Positions 46,619 to 59,377 of a stretch of DNA of 64,000 nucleotides are shown here, in pieces. Position numbers and translations under genes: made by a program. Source of the stretch: Pontederia crassipes (Eukaryota > Streptophyta > Magnoliopsida > Commelinales > Pontederiaceae); assembly GCA_030549335.1 (NCBI GenBank), contig CM060189.1, forward strand, positions 32,325,001 to 32,389,000. Direction: 5' to 3'. Below the pieces are notes generated by a model, which saw nothing but the letters and a program-made list of their open reading frames with translations, was not told where the DNA came from and ran no database searches. The first letter of the stretch is position 1. Each line of letters starts with the position of its first letter.

Positions 46619-47370
46619 TTTAATACATTGAATAAAATTTGAGGATAGAGATACGATCTATAATCGTCTGGATCTTTTACGATCTTATTATTTCAATATA
46701 ACCAAGAGTCTTTCGATCTTACAATCTATTTCATTGGATCTTTGTGATTCTTGTAAGATCTTTCGTAAAATCTCTGTGATCCTTGTTTGATCTTCGATCT
46801 TTGCAATCATTATAATCCTGGTGAAGACATCAATCTTAAAAAGAAAAGTACTTATAATATGTGATTGTGGTATGCTTATTTTTATAATAATAAGGAGAAA
46901 TAATAGAAAAATTCAATGGAGGCAATACTAAAGTTTTAGTAATAGAATGGCTCAGGTGTTAATGGTTCTGAATACGGAAGTGATCGAAAAAAGCAATTGA
47001 GTGTTAAACTTTGTTTGTGGATGGATAATTTTACTTCGTTGATTCGATAAAAGTTTGGAATGATTTTAAAAGATGGCAAAGTATCCTTTAAAAAATTGTA
47101 ATTAATTTTTATATTATATCTAAGTTTTTTCTTCGATTAGATAGGGTAAAAAAGATTACAAATAAAAAGGCACATAAGCATTCCACTTGGGAGACTCAAA
47201 CTTAAGACCTCTCAAACTAGTGGTGTCTACATTTTTGTTCGTATTTGATTGTGTATGAATGTAGCATGATGAGCTTAAAACGCATATCTGAATGCGGATT
47301 CAAAAGTTAACACTTTTTTTCATTGATTTATTTTAATTTACAATTTATTTTTGAAAATATGATTTATTTT

Positions 47371-47868
47371 CATAAATCTTTCTTAAACTATTACGATTTT
47401 TCACGTCTAACATCAAACTACGAATTTATTCTTTTGGATCCCTAAAATATCACGACTTCTTCACTTTAGTTTTCTCGTCCACTTCTATTATGTTTTTCGT
47501 TACTTTTACTTTTTTTCATATATGAAAAAACTAAATTAACCCTCTCTTCAGAAAAATATGAAATAATAAATATAAAAAATAAAAAAATCATTAGAAGGAT
47601 TAAAGTTGTAAATTAAAAAATGTTATTTATGAAAAAGACTAAATTAACCTCTCCAGATTTTTTTCATTTTTTATATTTATTATTTGATGTGTTATGAAGG
47701 GAGGATTAATTTAGTCTTTTTATAATTGAGAAAAATTAAAAGTAATGAAAAACATAAATAGACGGAAGAGTTAAAGTGGACAAATCGTAATAATTTAAGA
47801 ATATAGAAAAATAAGTCCGTAATTTAATATTAAATATGATAAATCGTGATAATTTATGAAAATAACTC
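47371..47868. mobile_element. Foldback (Mutator-like) non-autonomous element, copy 2
   Basis: Same family as the element at 46120. The left arm has TTATTTTCATAAATCTTTCTT, then TAAACTATTACG; the right arm is its inverted counterpart ending TTTATGAAAATAACTC. The internal AAATTAACCCTCTC and TTATGTTTTTCATTACTTTT blocks correspond. I could not find a convincing target duplication, so the ends are approximate. Confidence 0.65.
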
Positions 47869-49194
47869 ATAAAATTAATTAAAAGTTGAACATCCCTGAT
47901 AAAAGTTAAGAAACAATTTAAACAGTAAGAAAATTGGACGGACACCGTACAAGCGGTGTGAAATTTCCATGCGGTGGCGAAATTGCACCAAGTGCTACTT
48001 CCTCGCCTTTTCATGATCACGTACGGACGTACCGTCTCAAGTTGCATCCATCCAAAAGCCGAAATCGCAGAAATTTTGTACGTTTCCTTTGCGGTTTCAT
48101 GATAATGCCTTCTCATCTTCATAATTTGTTCATCTGTTTCTTCTTCTCATTCGAAGTCCCTTTTTAATTATGCTCTCTTCAATTCCTTTCTTTCTCGGAT
48201 TTTCTTTTCTTTTTTTTTTTGCTGCCGGACCCCTCAAATTCCCATTTACAGTTCTTTCTAGCCGGTGAACTTTACTTTTTATTCATCAAATAAATGCCTG
48301 ATCTGGCCGGTTGCGACGTGATCGCCCGGCAGGCGACTTGATCTGGGCAGCGGCGGCGCGTGATCGGCTGGCAGACGGCTTGACTATTTTAACTGTTTAA
48401 CTTTAACTATTTTAACTTTTTTTTCCATTCTGTTCAATCGTCACTTTTTCGTTTTCTTATATCTATCTAATTATGATTTTATCCTTTACCATTCGTATTT
48501 TTTAATAAGTCTATAATTAAATGCTATTTTTTTTTAAAAAGTGTGATTATGTTAGTGTTCATAAGCTCATCATATAAGTTAAAATTAAATCCATCAAATT
48601 AGTAGTTTCTAGAGGGTTAAAAATAATTATGCATATTTTACCTTTTATTTCTTTTTCAACCAAATAAAGATAAATAAATTTACTTAATGATAATAAAGAT
48701 ATTTACCTAAATTAATATTTCACAATCCATTTATTATAATTTATGTCCAAACAAATAGTGAACGAAATTAACCTAACACATCCCATTTATCCATATCCAA
48801 ATATATTTTTTTATAAATAGTCACCACACCTAATATAAGTTACTCCACCGTTCTAATCCATCCCTTAAATTTCCATACCAAATTTAAGGAGAGAAAAAAA
48901 GACGATTCATAGAGTGTATTTAATTTTTAATCGACATAGAATTAATTGCTTAATTATTTGTGCATAGGAAATTAAGCTTCGACAAACCCTATACTAATAA
49001 TCTCTTAGTCGTTACTTAAGCTATTTTTTTTCCCAATTACACAAAGACTTTCATGAGCCTAGTACCAAAAAGAAAAAAAAGAAAAGAAAAGTAAAACCTG
49101 AAAATAAATAAGAGAACTCACAAATTGATTTAGCTACCGCAATTTTAATTTGAAAATAAACAATATATATAGATAATTTGATAATAAAAATATA
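47869..49194. other. Intergenic DNA with a short GC-rich patch
   Basis: AT-rich except for 48300-48385, where two related segments with CGTGATCG-C-GGCAG-CG-CTTGA lie about 60 bases apart. No gene recognised. Confidence 0.5.
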
Positions 49195-49405
49195 TCATTT
49201 AAAGCTAAATAAATTACAACAGTTGAATAATCATATTTATTAATATGATTTGATTATGATTATCCGATAATCTTTATTTTAATCATCTTTACTATTTAAT
49301 ATATACTTTAAATTAATGCATAATTATTTTATTAATCTAATAAGTAAAATTAGTGTCCTACACATATTCTACGTCAAATGTTTTAAATATACATTTTTCT
49401 CATTT
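49195..49405. repeat. Dispersed AT-rich repeat, copy 1
   Basis: About 200 bases sharing ACTATTTAATATATACTTTAA and AATTATTTTATTAATCTAAT with 59190-59377 in the same orientation. A decayed interspersed repeat of unknown class. Confidence 0.65.
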
Positions 49406-49460
49406 TAATTTCCTTAAACATATGACATATAGATGAGGAAGAAGGGAAGGACCTCAACAA

Positions 49461-49505
49461 CCCCACCCCCCCACCCCCCCCCCCCCCCCCCCCCCACCCC
49501 CACAC
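49461..49505. repeat. C-rich homopolymer tract
   Basis: Runs of C interrupted by single A. A second C run is at 49885-49899. Both lie upstream of the calmodulin-like gene. Confidence 0.85.
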
Positions 49506-49925
49506 ACAACTAACACGGAAATATTCAAAACAGATTCGCTTTACATTCGGAAAACATGCATCCAACCCATCCATCCATCCTCTAACTTACTACCAAAGAC
49601 AAAAAAAAAAAAACAAAACAAAACAAAACAACATTGGTAGCATCCAAGCGCACCATCCAGTCCAGTCCTCTACGTTAGTTTCAGTACTAGTACGTACCAC
49701 CTCTGCCATCGTCTGACTACTAACACAATCGAATCAATGAAAACCACACCACGTCTCCAACCGAAATAGAAAAACACGAGTTAGCTACTACATGCTATAT
49801 ATCTCCCTCCCCCTTGAACCTTCCGGGAAGCTTCATCTCTCTTTCCTCGATCCCTTCCTTCCTTCCTTCCCCAACTTCCTCTCTCCCCCCCCCCCCCCCT
49901 TCTTCCGCTCATCCTGGAGGAATGT

Positions 49926-49960
49926 TATAAATATCGCTCCACTCTCTCTCCCTCTCTCTC
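49926..49960 (+). promoter_or_regulatory. Core promoter of the calmodulin-like gene: TATA box and CT-rich stretch
   Basis: TATAAATA (49926-49933) is followed at once by an uninterrupted CT-rich stretch (CACTCTCTCTCCCTCTCTCTC), a pyrimidine-patch arrangement common at plant start sites. The first ATG is about 100 bases downstream. Confidence 0.65.
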
Positions 49961-50035
49961 ACACCCCCCACGTCCCACGTTTCAAGTTTCAAGACCTCAC
50001 ACCAATAAAACTCAGTTTACTGCATGCAACTAGAT

Positions 50036-50662
50036 ATGAAGCTCATAACGAGCTTGCGTCCTTCCTTCTTCTCCTCCTCCTCCTCTTCCCAGTCTTCTTC
50101 TAAAAAGAAAGACAAGCGGAAGATGAAAAGCACTGCCCGCTCGGTTTCTCGCGCAGAGTTCGCATCTTTCACTTCCTCCGGCACTGGTTCCTCCTCCTGC
50201 TCCGACTCCGATCTCTCCGCAGGCCGAGCCCAGTCGACCCCCCAGTCCGTCCTCCGCTGCTCCGCCGAGAGGATCACCTGCAAAGAGCTGGAGTTGGTGC
50301 TGCGCCGGCTGGGCCCGCAGCCTCCGACTGAGGTGGAGGTGACCGCCATGCTGACCGAGGCGGCGGACCGCATCGGCCGCGACAATAGTTTCCGGATGGA
50401 GGAAATCCTCGCCCTCTGCGGCGGGGGCTCCTTCCACGGGGAGGCCGCACTGGAGCCTCCGCCGCCGGCGGATGAGCTCAAGGAGACGTTCGCCGTGTTC
50501 GACGTCGACGGGGACGGGAGGATCTCGGCGGAGGAGCTGCATGCGCTGCTGGGGCAGGAAGGGTGGTGCACCCTCGAGGACTGCAGGCGCATGATCGGCG
50601 GCGTCGACACCGACGGCGACGGCTACGTTTGTTTCGAGGAGTTCGTGCGCATGATGACTTAA
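50036..50662 (+). CDS. Calmodulin-like calcium sensor (CML35/36-like), intronless
   Basis: 208 codons from the second of two in-frame ATGs (50024 and 50036). The later one is preferred because it gives the MKL start remembered for CML35-type proteins; the earlier adds four residues. A Ser/Lys-rich low-complexity N-terminus (about 1-75) precedes the calcium-binding part. The C-terminal EF-hand pair is canonical: DVDGDGRISAEE at residues 156-167 and DTDGDGYVCFEE at 191-202, each with Asp at loop positions 1, 3 and 5 and Glu at 12. The N-terminal pair is poor: the first loop is essentially missing before ITCKELELVLRRLG, and the second (ADRIGRDNSFRMEE) lacks most ligands. Very GC-rich third positions contrast with its surroundings. 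It probably senses calcium and binds target proteins. Confidence 0.9.
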   Translation: MKLITSLRPSFFSSSSSSQSSSKKKDKRKMKSTARSVSRAEFASFTSSGTGSSSCSDSDLSAGRAQSTPQSVLRCSAERITCKELELVLRRLGPQPPTEVEVTAMLTEAADRIGRDNSFRMEEILALCGGGSFHGEAALEPPPPADELKETFAVFDVDGDGRISAEELHALLGQEGWCTLEDCRRMIGGVDTDGDGYVCFEEFVRMMT

Positions 50663-52200
50663 AGCGAGCTGAATCAGCGACGCAATTCCCGCCGGCGTTC
50701 ACCATGGATCCTTTGAATGCTTCTCGAGTTTTTTTTTTCTTTTTCTCTTTCCGCTCCGGAATGCACGTAGGAGTTTTTTATTGGACGAAAGGTCGAAAAC
50801 TTTGGCATTGTATTTATTTATTATGGCCAATTTTGATTTCCTCTTTTTCCTAAGAAATGCCGCCATGGTCATCATCCTCATCAACTGCTATGTGATTTAA
50901 TTTTAATTACGATCTTTAGTTGCCATTGTTTGTATCTTTACCACAATCAACTCATTAATGGATTAATAAGTCACCATTTTTAATATATATATATATATTC
51001 CTTCAAAATAGAGGAGTAGACATATTCCCATCTTTTTTTACCTTTTTTTTAATCATATCTTATTTTTAATATTTTTATGCATTATTATATTATAATAAAA
51101 TATCAATTATTTGTAATAAAATATTATATTTATAAATTATATTCTTTTTTAACTTAGCGAGAATAAGAATATATACCATTCAAGAATATACATTCATTTA
51201 TTCCATTCAAATATATTCTCCAACCAAATGCCCCTAAAAGAATTAGCAAAGCAATATGATTTGTAACATTAAGAAAGATTAACGCGATGAGTAGTGAATA
51301 AAACCGAGTTCGTGATTGGACTGGATCACGATTGTCCCACTTTTATTTTAATTTTTTATGTAACGGTATTTAAGTAAAATAAAAATTTATGAATATTAGT
51401 TTTAATTAATTTAAAATGCTCATTTATTATTTATTATCAATAATCATTTTATACACTATATAGTTTTTAAAAGTTATAGTATAATATACAAAAAATTTTA
51501 ATATATTAATATTAAATAATCAAGTTTGCAATGCATTAGAATTTTTGGAGCTGTCTCAGACCAGCTCGGAATATGTCGAACTTTGATAACCAGACCCAAT
51601 TTCAACTCGAATATATTTTGGAAAAAGAATATTATTGAAAATTCGGATCAAGTCGAGCGTCGTCCTGACCCAAGTAAAATGCATTGAAAAGTTTCCATCT
51701 CATCTAACTTTCATTTTTATGAAGAAATATTAATTATAAGTATAGTTTGTCACTGTATTTCTACTAAAAATATTAAATATTAATTTAACAATTGTCACAT
51801 AGTATCACAAACTTTTGTACTTTTAAAAAATATCATTATCCTTCCATCTTGTTTTATAAAGATAAAAATGTTTATTACTTTAAGAGCCAACATTATGAAG
51901 ACTCGTCATGTAATAGTTAAACAAAAAAAATAGTTATAAATAAAAATAAATATTAAAGAATTTTTATGTATATATGTATGATAATGAAACATAAATTTCA
52001 ATCAAATCTATATATATAATATGTTATTCATAAAATTTTTTTATGTTTTGATCAAATCCCGTGGAGGATTTTAAAATACTGATAGATGTAATTCTTTAGC
52101 TGGTTCGTCTCCACGTCGTTTCCTCAAATTCCTCCAAATCTTCGAAATTCTTTTTTAAAATCGATTTATTAACGCCTGATTAGTAGGGTTTCTTGTCGTA
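50663..52200. other. 3' flank of the CML gene and AT-rich spacer
   Basis: The immediate 3' region (to about 50900) is T-rich and probably transcribed, with no canonical AATAAA that I can be sure of. Beyond it only AT-rich sequence is seen, with a TA run at about 50983-50997. Confidence 0.45.
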
Positions 52201-52324
52201 GAAGTTTCTACCTCTATTGAAACGTGAAAGAGGCTTCCAAAAAAAAAATTGGTGCCAAATCAGCTCAGCCGAACAAATAGGGCCGCGTAGAAGATCTTTA
52301 GGCAGAGATTTTGATGGCATTTTA

Positions 52325-52400
52325 ATTGTAGCTCCCTCCACCTTTTCGCATCCGGGCTTGGGACCGGCAACGGCAGTGTTAAACTACAAAATCTACCCTA
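52325..52400 (-). repeat. Possible SINE head fragment
   Basis: CTTGGGACCGGC in a pyrimidine-rich context resembles the head of the SINE at 56433-56637 on the same strand. No tail or target duplication seen. Confidence 0.3.
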
Positions 52401-53003
52401 CCTACCTACCTAACAAGAAATTTGGCCGCACATTTTCCTCACAAATCAGATTTGGAAATAACAGGCCCAAATCAAAATCAACCAATCGAAAATAAATGTT
52501 TAGGCCCAGCTCCTCAAAGGCGTTCAGTAAGTTAAAGTAAAAGTAAGACAGCTAACTACAGATCACATCAGCGGTCACAATTCTGGCGGCAAGTTACAAG
52601 TACATCTCAAGGAAATGACAACTTCTACCAGAAGCAGCAGCATACTTAAATAACAATGCTAAAAAACTGTCAGGAAAGAAGATATGCAAACCTTACACAT
52701 TATCAAATATCTTCTAACCGTAAATTCAGCTACACTAACTGATTTAGTCCAATGTTACACTACCCAGATAGCAAGTAGCTACGCAAATTATGAAAGGAAC
52801 ATTCAAAAGCCAGCATATACAGACAGACTTCATTAACCACACACATATATTATCTGTATAATTATCTGTGCTTACATGCTGTCCTATACCAGTTCGTGTA
52901 AGTAGTAGTACCCAAAAGTGCATTACCACCATAACATTCAAACTATCTTTCAATGGCACAAAATCTTAGAACTTTCTTAAAGCAAGAGTAATAAGTAAAA
53001 CAT

Positions 53004-53053
53004 ACCTCAACAACAACAACAAAGCCTTATCCCACTAGGTGAGATCAGCTTAA
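53004..53053 (-). repeat. SINE tail fragment
   Basis: CAACAACAACAAAGCCTTAT then CCCACTAGGTGAGATC matches the 3' end of the SINE at 56433. The rest of the element is missing. Confidence 0.6.
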
Positions 53054-53183
53054 AAAAAATGTAAATCAAAGCAAAAAAGAATCAAAAGATTACAATCCAC
53101 CTTTAGTAGGCATTGCATCTAAAAATTCAGTTCGAAAGATTTGGGAAAATTAGTGATTTGCATATCACAGACATATATATAAA

Positions 53184-54730
53184 AAAAGAGAATAGCACAA
53201 ATCCCTTAAGATACACCACACCCAATAATAGAACAGAGACAGTTAACTAGTTTATATGAAAAAACAACTTATTTTCTTTTGATTATGTTTCCATGATTAA
53301 GACTTGATTGAACGTAACTTATTACTTTGTTATATACGCTAGGACAAATCACATGAAACATGTAAAAATTAGGATGAAGAATTTCTTGTCATCCAACTAC
53401 AATTGTTGATTAAACATCAAAAAAATTAAAATCAAACTATTACACCGTAATAATAGAACAATTAGACTAAGATGATTTTTTTATCCCAAAATATGTATTG
53501 AACTATTACCTAAAACTGATAAGCAAGGTCCGGACCTCCTAAAGTTCACATCATGCAACCTTGACATGTTTTAATTGAACCTTGACATACATGTTACCAC
53601 TAAAGCCTTACTAAAGTGCATGCAACATGATACTATTGTGGGACAAATTCATGAACTACCAGAGTATGATCAAAAGTGGAGGGAATTAAACATAACCAAT
53701 TGTTTTAAAAGCCCAAACTACTACACTCGTCACTTTGGCAGAACTTCACTTTGGCATAAACCAACACATTGTAGAAAGCTCAACAAATATGACAAACTGC
53801 AAAGCAGTCTCACAGTCTTCAGGCATGGAAACAATAAGTACATAGTCATAATGCTCAACAAAAGAGAAGGAAAATATGGAAATAAAGACCACTTCTTTTA
53901 CAAGTTAGAAGAAACAATTTGTTTTGCAAAGCAAACAGACTAAGATTTGTCTCTCCAGCTCAAAGGTTCAAGCTATAAATAGCCCTTGGCCACTCATCCT
54001 TGACGCTATTCTTGATTCAATTTAGATAGCGATAGGCACTAAAAGTATCCTGGAACTCCAATTCTTTTATACAATTTATTGTGATATGATTCTAAAATGG
54101 AAAATAGTGGATTTAAAAAAGAGAAAAAGAAAAGATGAAACTAGAAATTTGCACGTCAAGAGTGCATATGTTCACTGACATTAGAGAAAAATGATTGTGC
54201 AATTCCTTTCAAGTAATAGAAATGAATAAATTATAGAAGTGAATTTATCATAATTCTCCTCAAGAAGCAAAATAAATCCATATTTATTACTCTTAATTTC
54301 CACAACTTTCTCATAACTACTAAAAATGCCTTTAAAATACGCATGAAAAGATCAATTTATCACACATTGAATTTAATGTAATGTTTAAGGGCTCCATCAA
54401 AACAAATAGGCATCAAAACTAATTATGGATTCTCATAACTTCAAAACAAACTTTTCATGTCAAAAAACTTTTTCGAATATCAGCATATTTGTATGAATTC
54501 ATACTTAAGAACCGAAATCAACAAGCCTCCTCAGCAGAATTAAAAAATGACCTGAGTTTTACAATCCGATTATGTAAAAAGGGCTCAGTATTGAATCCAA
54601 CATGTACAAAGTTACGAAATAAAGATGATTATTTGCAAAAAAAAAAAATCTGCCATCCATATTCAATATTATTGATTTACCATTTGGACAAAGATCTACC
54701 AAATCGCAACAATTATTAATCATTTCAAAA
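53184..54730. repeat. 1.6-kb tandem duplication, copy 1
   Basis: Starts AAAGAGAATAGCACAAATCC and ends near TTATTAATCATTTC. Copy 2 begins about 1.63 kb further on. The two are collinear with many small indels and roughly 10-15% differences. Neither copy encodes a recognisable protein. Confidence 0.85.
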
Positions 54731-54813
54731 AAACATTCCAACCAATATCTATGAATCAACACTTGTTGGAACTTGAAAAGAAGTCAACAGTACCCTTAAT
54801 TTAATTAACATCA

Positions 54814-56419
54814 GAAAAAGAGAATAGCACAAATCCCATATCCCACACCCAGTAATAGAACCGAGACCTTTAAACGAGTTTATATGAAAAAATAACTAAT
54901 TTTTTTTATTATGTTGCCCATGATTAAGACTGATTGAAAGTACCTTGTTACTTTGTTTACGCTAGGAAAAATCAACACTTCCCATGAAACATATAGAACT
55001 AAGATGAAGAAATTCTTGTCATCCAAGTACGTGTTGTTTAAAACATCAAAAAATTAAAATCAAACCACGCCGTAATAATAGAACACTTAGACTAAGATGA
55101 TTTTTTATCCAAAAATATACATTGAATATTACCTAAAACTGATATGCAAGGTCAGGACCTCCTAAAATGCACATCATGTTGCTATTTTCATGAAATGCTA
55201 ACATGATGTGATAAATTAATGAGCAGTATTCCATTCATCGAGCTTTAATTGAACCTCTGATTTATGGTTCATGCTAAACTTACTTCCAATTTAACTCGCC
55301 TATCTAGATCAGTTGCTTCACCAAATACCACAGAACAACATACAATACAGAGCACATGACATCCAAGTATACCAGTTTTACCAGAAACCAAAAATACTTC
55401 AATATTAAGTCATGTCACATCCAGAAACGTGAACTACAAAAGGCTACTAAAGTGCATGTAACTGTCATGGAATAAATTCATGAACTATCAGAGTATGATC
55501 AAAGAGCAAGGAATTAAAATAACCAGTTGTGTTAAAAGTCCAAACTACTACATTCACTTTGAAATTTTACATTGTAGAAAACTCAACAAATATGACAAAC
55601 TACAAAGCAGTATCACAGTCTTCAGGCATGGAAACACACCGCATATCAAATTATACAAGCATCAGAAAAGTTCGTAGACTCATGCCTCTTTGATTCAATT
55701 TAGATAACGATAGGCACTAATAAGTATCCTGGAACACCAATTCTTTTATACAATGGATTGTGATATGATTCTAAAATGGAAAAGAGTGGTTAAAAAAAAG
55801 GAAAAGAAAAGTTGAAACTAGAAATTCGCATGTCAAGAGTGCATATGTTCACTGACATCAGGGAAAAATGATGCAAATCCTTTGAAGTAATAGAAAGGAA
55901 TAAATTATAGAAGTGAATTTATCATATTATCCTCAAAAAGAAAAATAAATTCATATTTATTACTCTTAATTCGACAACTTCCTCATAACTACTAAAAAAA
56001 GGTGCCTAGGTATAAAAAGTTCAATTTATCACATAATGAATTTTTTAAGGGCTCCATCAAAACTAAATAGTATCTGCCCAAAGGACGAGGACCAATATGT
56101 TACTAGAATAAGTTCAAAACAAACTTTTCATGTCAAAAAGACTTCTGAATATCATCATATTTGTATGACTTAAGAACCTAAATCAACAAGCTTCCTCAGA
56201 AGAACTAAAAAATGACCTGAGTTCAGCATGGGCACAATTTTTTGAACTTATTACCATTTACAATCCAATTATGTAAAAAGGGCTTAAGTATTGAATTCAA
56301 CATGAAGAAAATTACAAAATAAAGATAATTATTTGCACAAAAAATCTGCCATCAATATTATATTCCATAGTATTGATTTATCATTTGGACCAAACCTCAA
56401 CAATTATTAATCATTTCAA
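54814..56419. repeat. 1.6-kb tandem duplication, copy 2
   Basis: Partner of 53184-54730. It lacks some blocks (around the first copy's 53830-53990) and has others. The SINE at 56433 inserted at its right edge. Confidence 0.85.
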
Positions 56420-56432
56420 CATGTGATGCACA

Positions 56433-56637
56433 ACAACAACAACAACAAAGCTTTATCCCACTAGGTGGGGTCGGCTACATGGATCATACGACGCCATTCT
56501 AACGACCTAGCATTAACACAATGTATTCGTTGATCCATGTTCATAAAATTCGACAGGATTTTATACTGGCTGTCGGGGCCTAACACAACCCTCCTCCTTT
56601 ATTCGAACTTGGGACCGGCTATAAAATATAGGCGGAG
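56433..56637 (-). mobile_element. tRNA-derived SINE with 18-bp target duplication
   Basis: About 205 bp on the minus strand. The head contains a tRNA B-box-like AAGTTCGAATAAAGG. The tail reads CCGACCCCACCTAGTGGGAT, AAAGC, then a (TTG)n end, a form widespread in plant SINEs (Au-like, from memory). Flanking copies of TTCAACATGTGATGCACA at 56415-56432 and 56638-56655 are a perfect 18-base target duplication, which indicates LINE-dependent integration. Confidence 0.85.
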
Positions 56638-56655
56638 TTCAACATGTGATGCACA

Positions 56656-57543
56656 GAAGGCACAAAATTTAATGACAGCTAGAAGTGGAGATTAAATCTG
56701 CCAAGAAATATTAGACTTTTTGAAATGAAGAAAAATAAAGACTTGATTGCAGGAACACTCCATCATAATGACAACTTCAAACCGAATTTAATCAACTTGT
56801 TAAAAGAGCTTCCTCAAACATCAAATCTATAATCAACAGCAAACAACTAACTAGAAATACAGAAGCTTAATTTTTTAAGTTACAACCATGACTTTTTCTT
56901 TCTTAAAAAAAAAAAAAAAGAATACAACCAAGCCAAAAAATGAAAAGTAAAAAATGAAATCTATAATCAACAGCAACCATGACTTTTTGTTAACTTCACT
57001 ATGCAAGCAAAATTGCCATGAAAAGTAAAATTCACTAATAGTCGTGAATTTCAGTACAATTAAGATAAAAGGTCAACACAAAAAATGAGCACCTGATTGT
57101 TTAATGAACTACAGGGCACAAAGAACAGAGCAAGTTTTCTAACAACTCATGAAGCCAGTGAAACATGCTCTCTCAATGAACTGCTGAAATCCAACACACA
57201 AACCTCAAAAAAATTACAACATCGCCAATTGACAAAATAAGCAATATGATAATGACACCGCTTCCAAATCCATTGTTAGAAAGACCTTTATCGCCTAACC
57301 ATTATCAAGAGTCCAAAACGCTCTGTATATTTATCTGACCATTCACAAAGCAACTACAGTATTCTTTGCTAACCTTCAAAATGAACAGCCAATGATAGAG
57401 AACTAACAGAATGACATTTGTCCAACAATTAACAAAATGTTGAAAGATGAAGCAAATCACCCAACGGACTGTATTGTACTCTGCCTGAGAACAGTTGCCA
57501 GCAACCAAACCACATTGAATTAAGGAATCTAAAAAGAACTGGC
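56656..57543. other. AT-rich DNA, nothing recognised
   Basis: No coding frame with family resemblance. AATCTATAATCAACAGCAA occurs twice (56825 and 56959). Confidence 0.5.
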
Positions 57544-57683
57544 AAATGGTAGCCGAGCAAATACTTGAATTCACCACCCATTGAAAAACTGTTAAATGGT
57601 AGCCTAGCAAATACTTGAATTCACCTTCCATTGAAACACTGTTAAATGGTAGCCTACCAAATACTTGAATTTACCATCCATTT
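57544..57683. repeat. 50-bp minisatellite, about 2.8 copies
   Basis: Units start AAATGGTAGCC at 57544, 57594 and 57644, with 90% or more identity. The last unit stops after 40 bases. Confidence 0.9.
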
Positions 57684-59189
57684 GCAAGTATCACCTCAAA
57701 GGGAACAAGGACAAGAACACATCCAAAACCCGCAACGGAAAATGAGAAAGTCGCACAACAAAAGAACTGAAGCTGAACAAAATGTGGAGACCACAGCATA
57801 CCTAACAACATTTCAAAAAAGTGGATCACGACAAACAGCTATATCATAAACTCTGACAGCTAACAAAAAAGGGGTCAAAACAAGGGTATTCAACTTGCTC
57901 ATGCAAGTACAACAGTCTCAGGGGTGTTCAACTTGTTCATTCAAACAAAACAGCCTCTATCTTCAGACACATTCATTATGCCAGAAACCCAAGTCACTCA
58001 ATTGATTAGTCCATGGCAAGTTTTGAATAAGACATAACCTTCTTAAACACAAGAAGTTCTACAGTAACACTGCAAATAAAGAAATATGAAAGTCAGATGT
58101 AAAATTTACAATTCCTAACTAAAACTACCAATGAGGGAAATGTCAAACACGCAATTACTGAAGTATTGATTGATATTTCTTTTCAGAAGAGTTGTGACAA
58201 ACAAGTATGAAGTAATCACTATGAAACATTGAAGGCTTAACACTATTTTTTACCCCTGAGAAGTAATACAGTAAAATTATGAAACTAGTCTGATACTCGG
58301 TAACATTATGCAGATAAATAGAGGATTAGCAAGAAAAGCAAATTTGTGATAAATACTTTACTAGCATGCAAACTTAGAGAAGAAGGTGCTATTGCAAGCA
58401 GCAAAAACCTATCCATATAAGTATAGAAATATGCTGAGTGATGGAGATACAAGTACTAAAATAACACTAGTTTCATGTTCCAAATAGTTAGCATATCCTT
58501 GTTGTTTGAAACTAGTCTTTTATTGTTTGAAACTGGCAATTGACATAAGCAATCACAGCCTAGAACTGTCATTTCCAATGTTGGATTAGATGATTGGATG
58601 TAAAAAATCGTGCAGGTTGACTTCCAACACATAAGTATGTTTATAGTTACAAATTAAGTAAACAATAACCATTAGCAATCATACTACATATCAAACATGA
58701 TACTGTTGATGCACATGTTAATTACTAGAGAGAAATGAACAAATTCTGAACCTGAAACATATTAGGCAAACTATTCTTTCTCAAAAAAAAAAATAATAAT
58801 AATATACATACTACTACATTAATTTTTTAGTAGATACTCATTATAATAGCTAGCATAATGTATGCATATGCATAATATTATATTTTACAATAATATTAAA
58901 TAGTTAGCATAACGAGGGATAAGACTACACAAGGTGATATTCATTTGGAAATGTATCCCAGAAGAAGATTCTCACATACTGAAAAACACAACAGTCTACC
59001 TCTCCGCACCACATCCTTCCAGAAAAACATAACACAATTAAAAACACCAAATAAATTATTTACACCTCCATGTAGAGCACTTCTTTTTTATTATTTAATT
59101 AATTTAATGATTATAATTCATGATTAAATTGATTATATACTTCTTTGATAAAAATAAATATATATTTGTTTGGGTAATTTCATTATAAA
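57684..59189. other. AT-rich DNA, nothing recognised
   Basis: No convincing exon. A (AAT)n-like tract at 58790-58803. Confidence 0.45.
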
Positions 59190-59377
59190 AATGTACTAAA
59201 TAAATTACAATGGTTAAATAGTCATATTTATTAACATGACTTGATTGTGTCCAACATTTTAATCGTTTTTACTATTTAACATATACTTTAAATTAATACG
59301 TAATTATTTTATTAATTTAATAAGTAAAATTTCTGCTCTACATCTATTCAAATGCTCTACATATACATTTTCCTCTC
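59190..59377. repeat. Dispersed AT-rich repeat, copy 2
   Basis: Partner of 49195-49405, same orientation. Confidence 0.65.

Noticed and set aside
50017..50610. 197-codon and other minus-strand frames over the CML gene
   Set aside because: Artefacts of high GC third positions; the plus frame carries canonical EF-hand loops.
57305..57631. 108-codon minus-strand frame near the minisatellite
   Set aside because: Hydrophobic AT-driven composition, part of it encoded by the 50-bp repeat, no recognisable domain.
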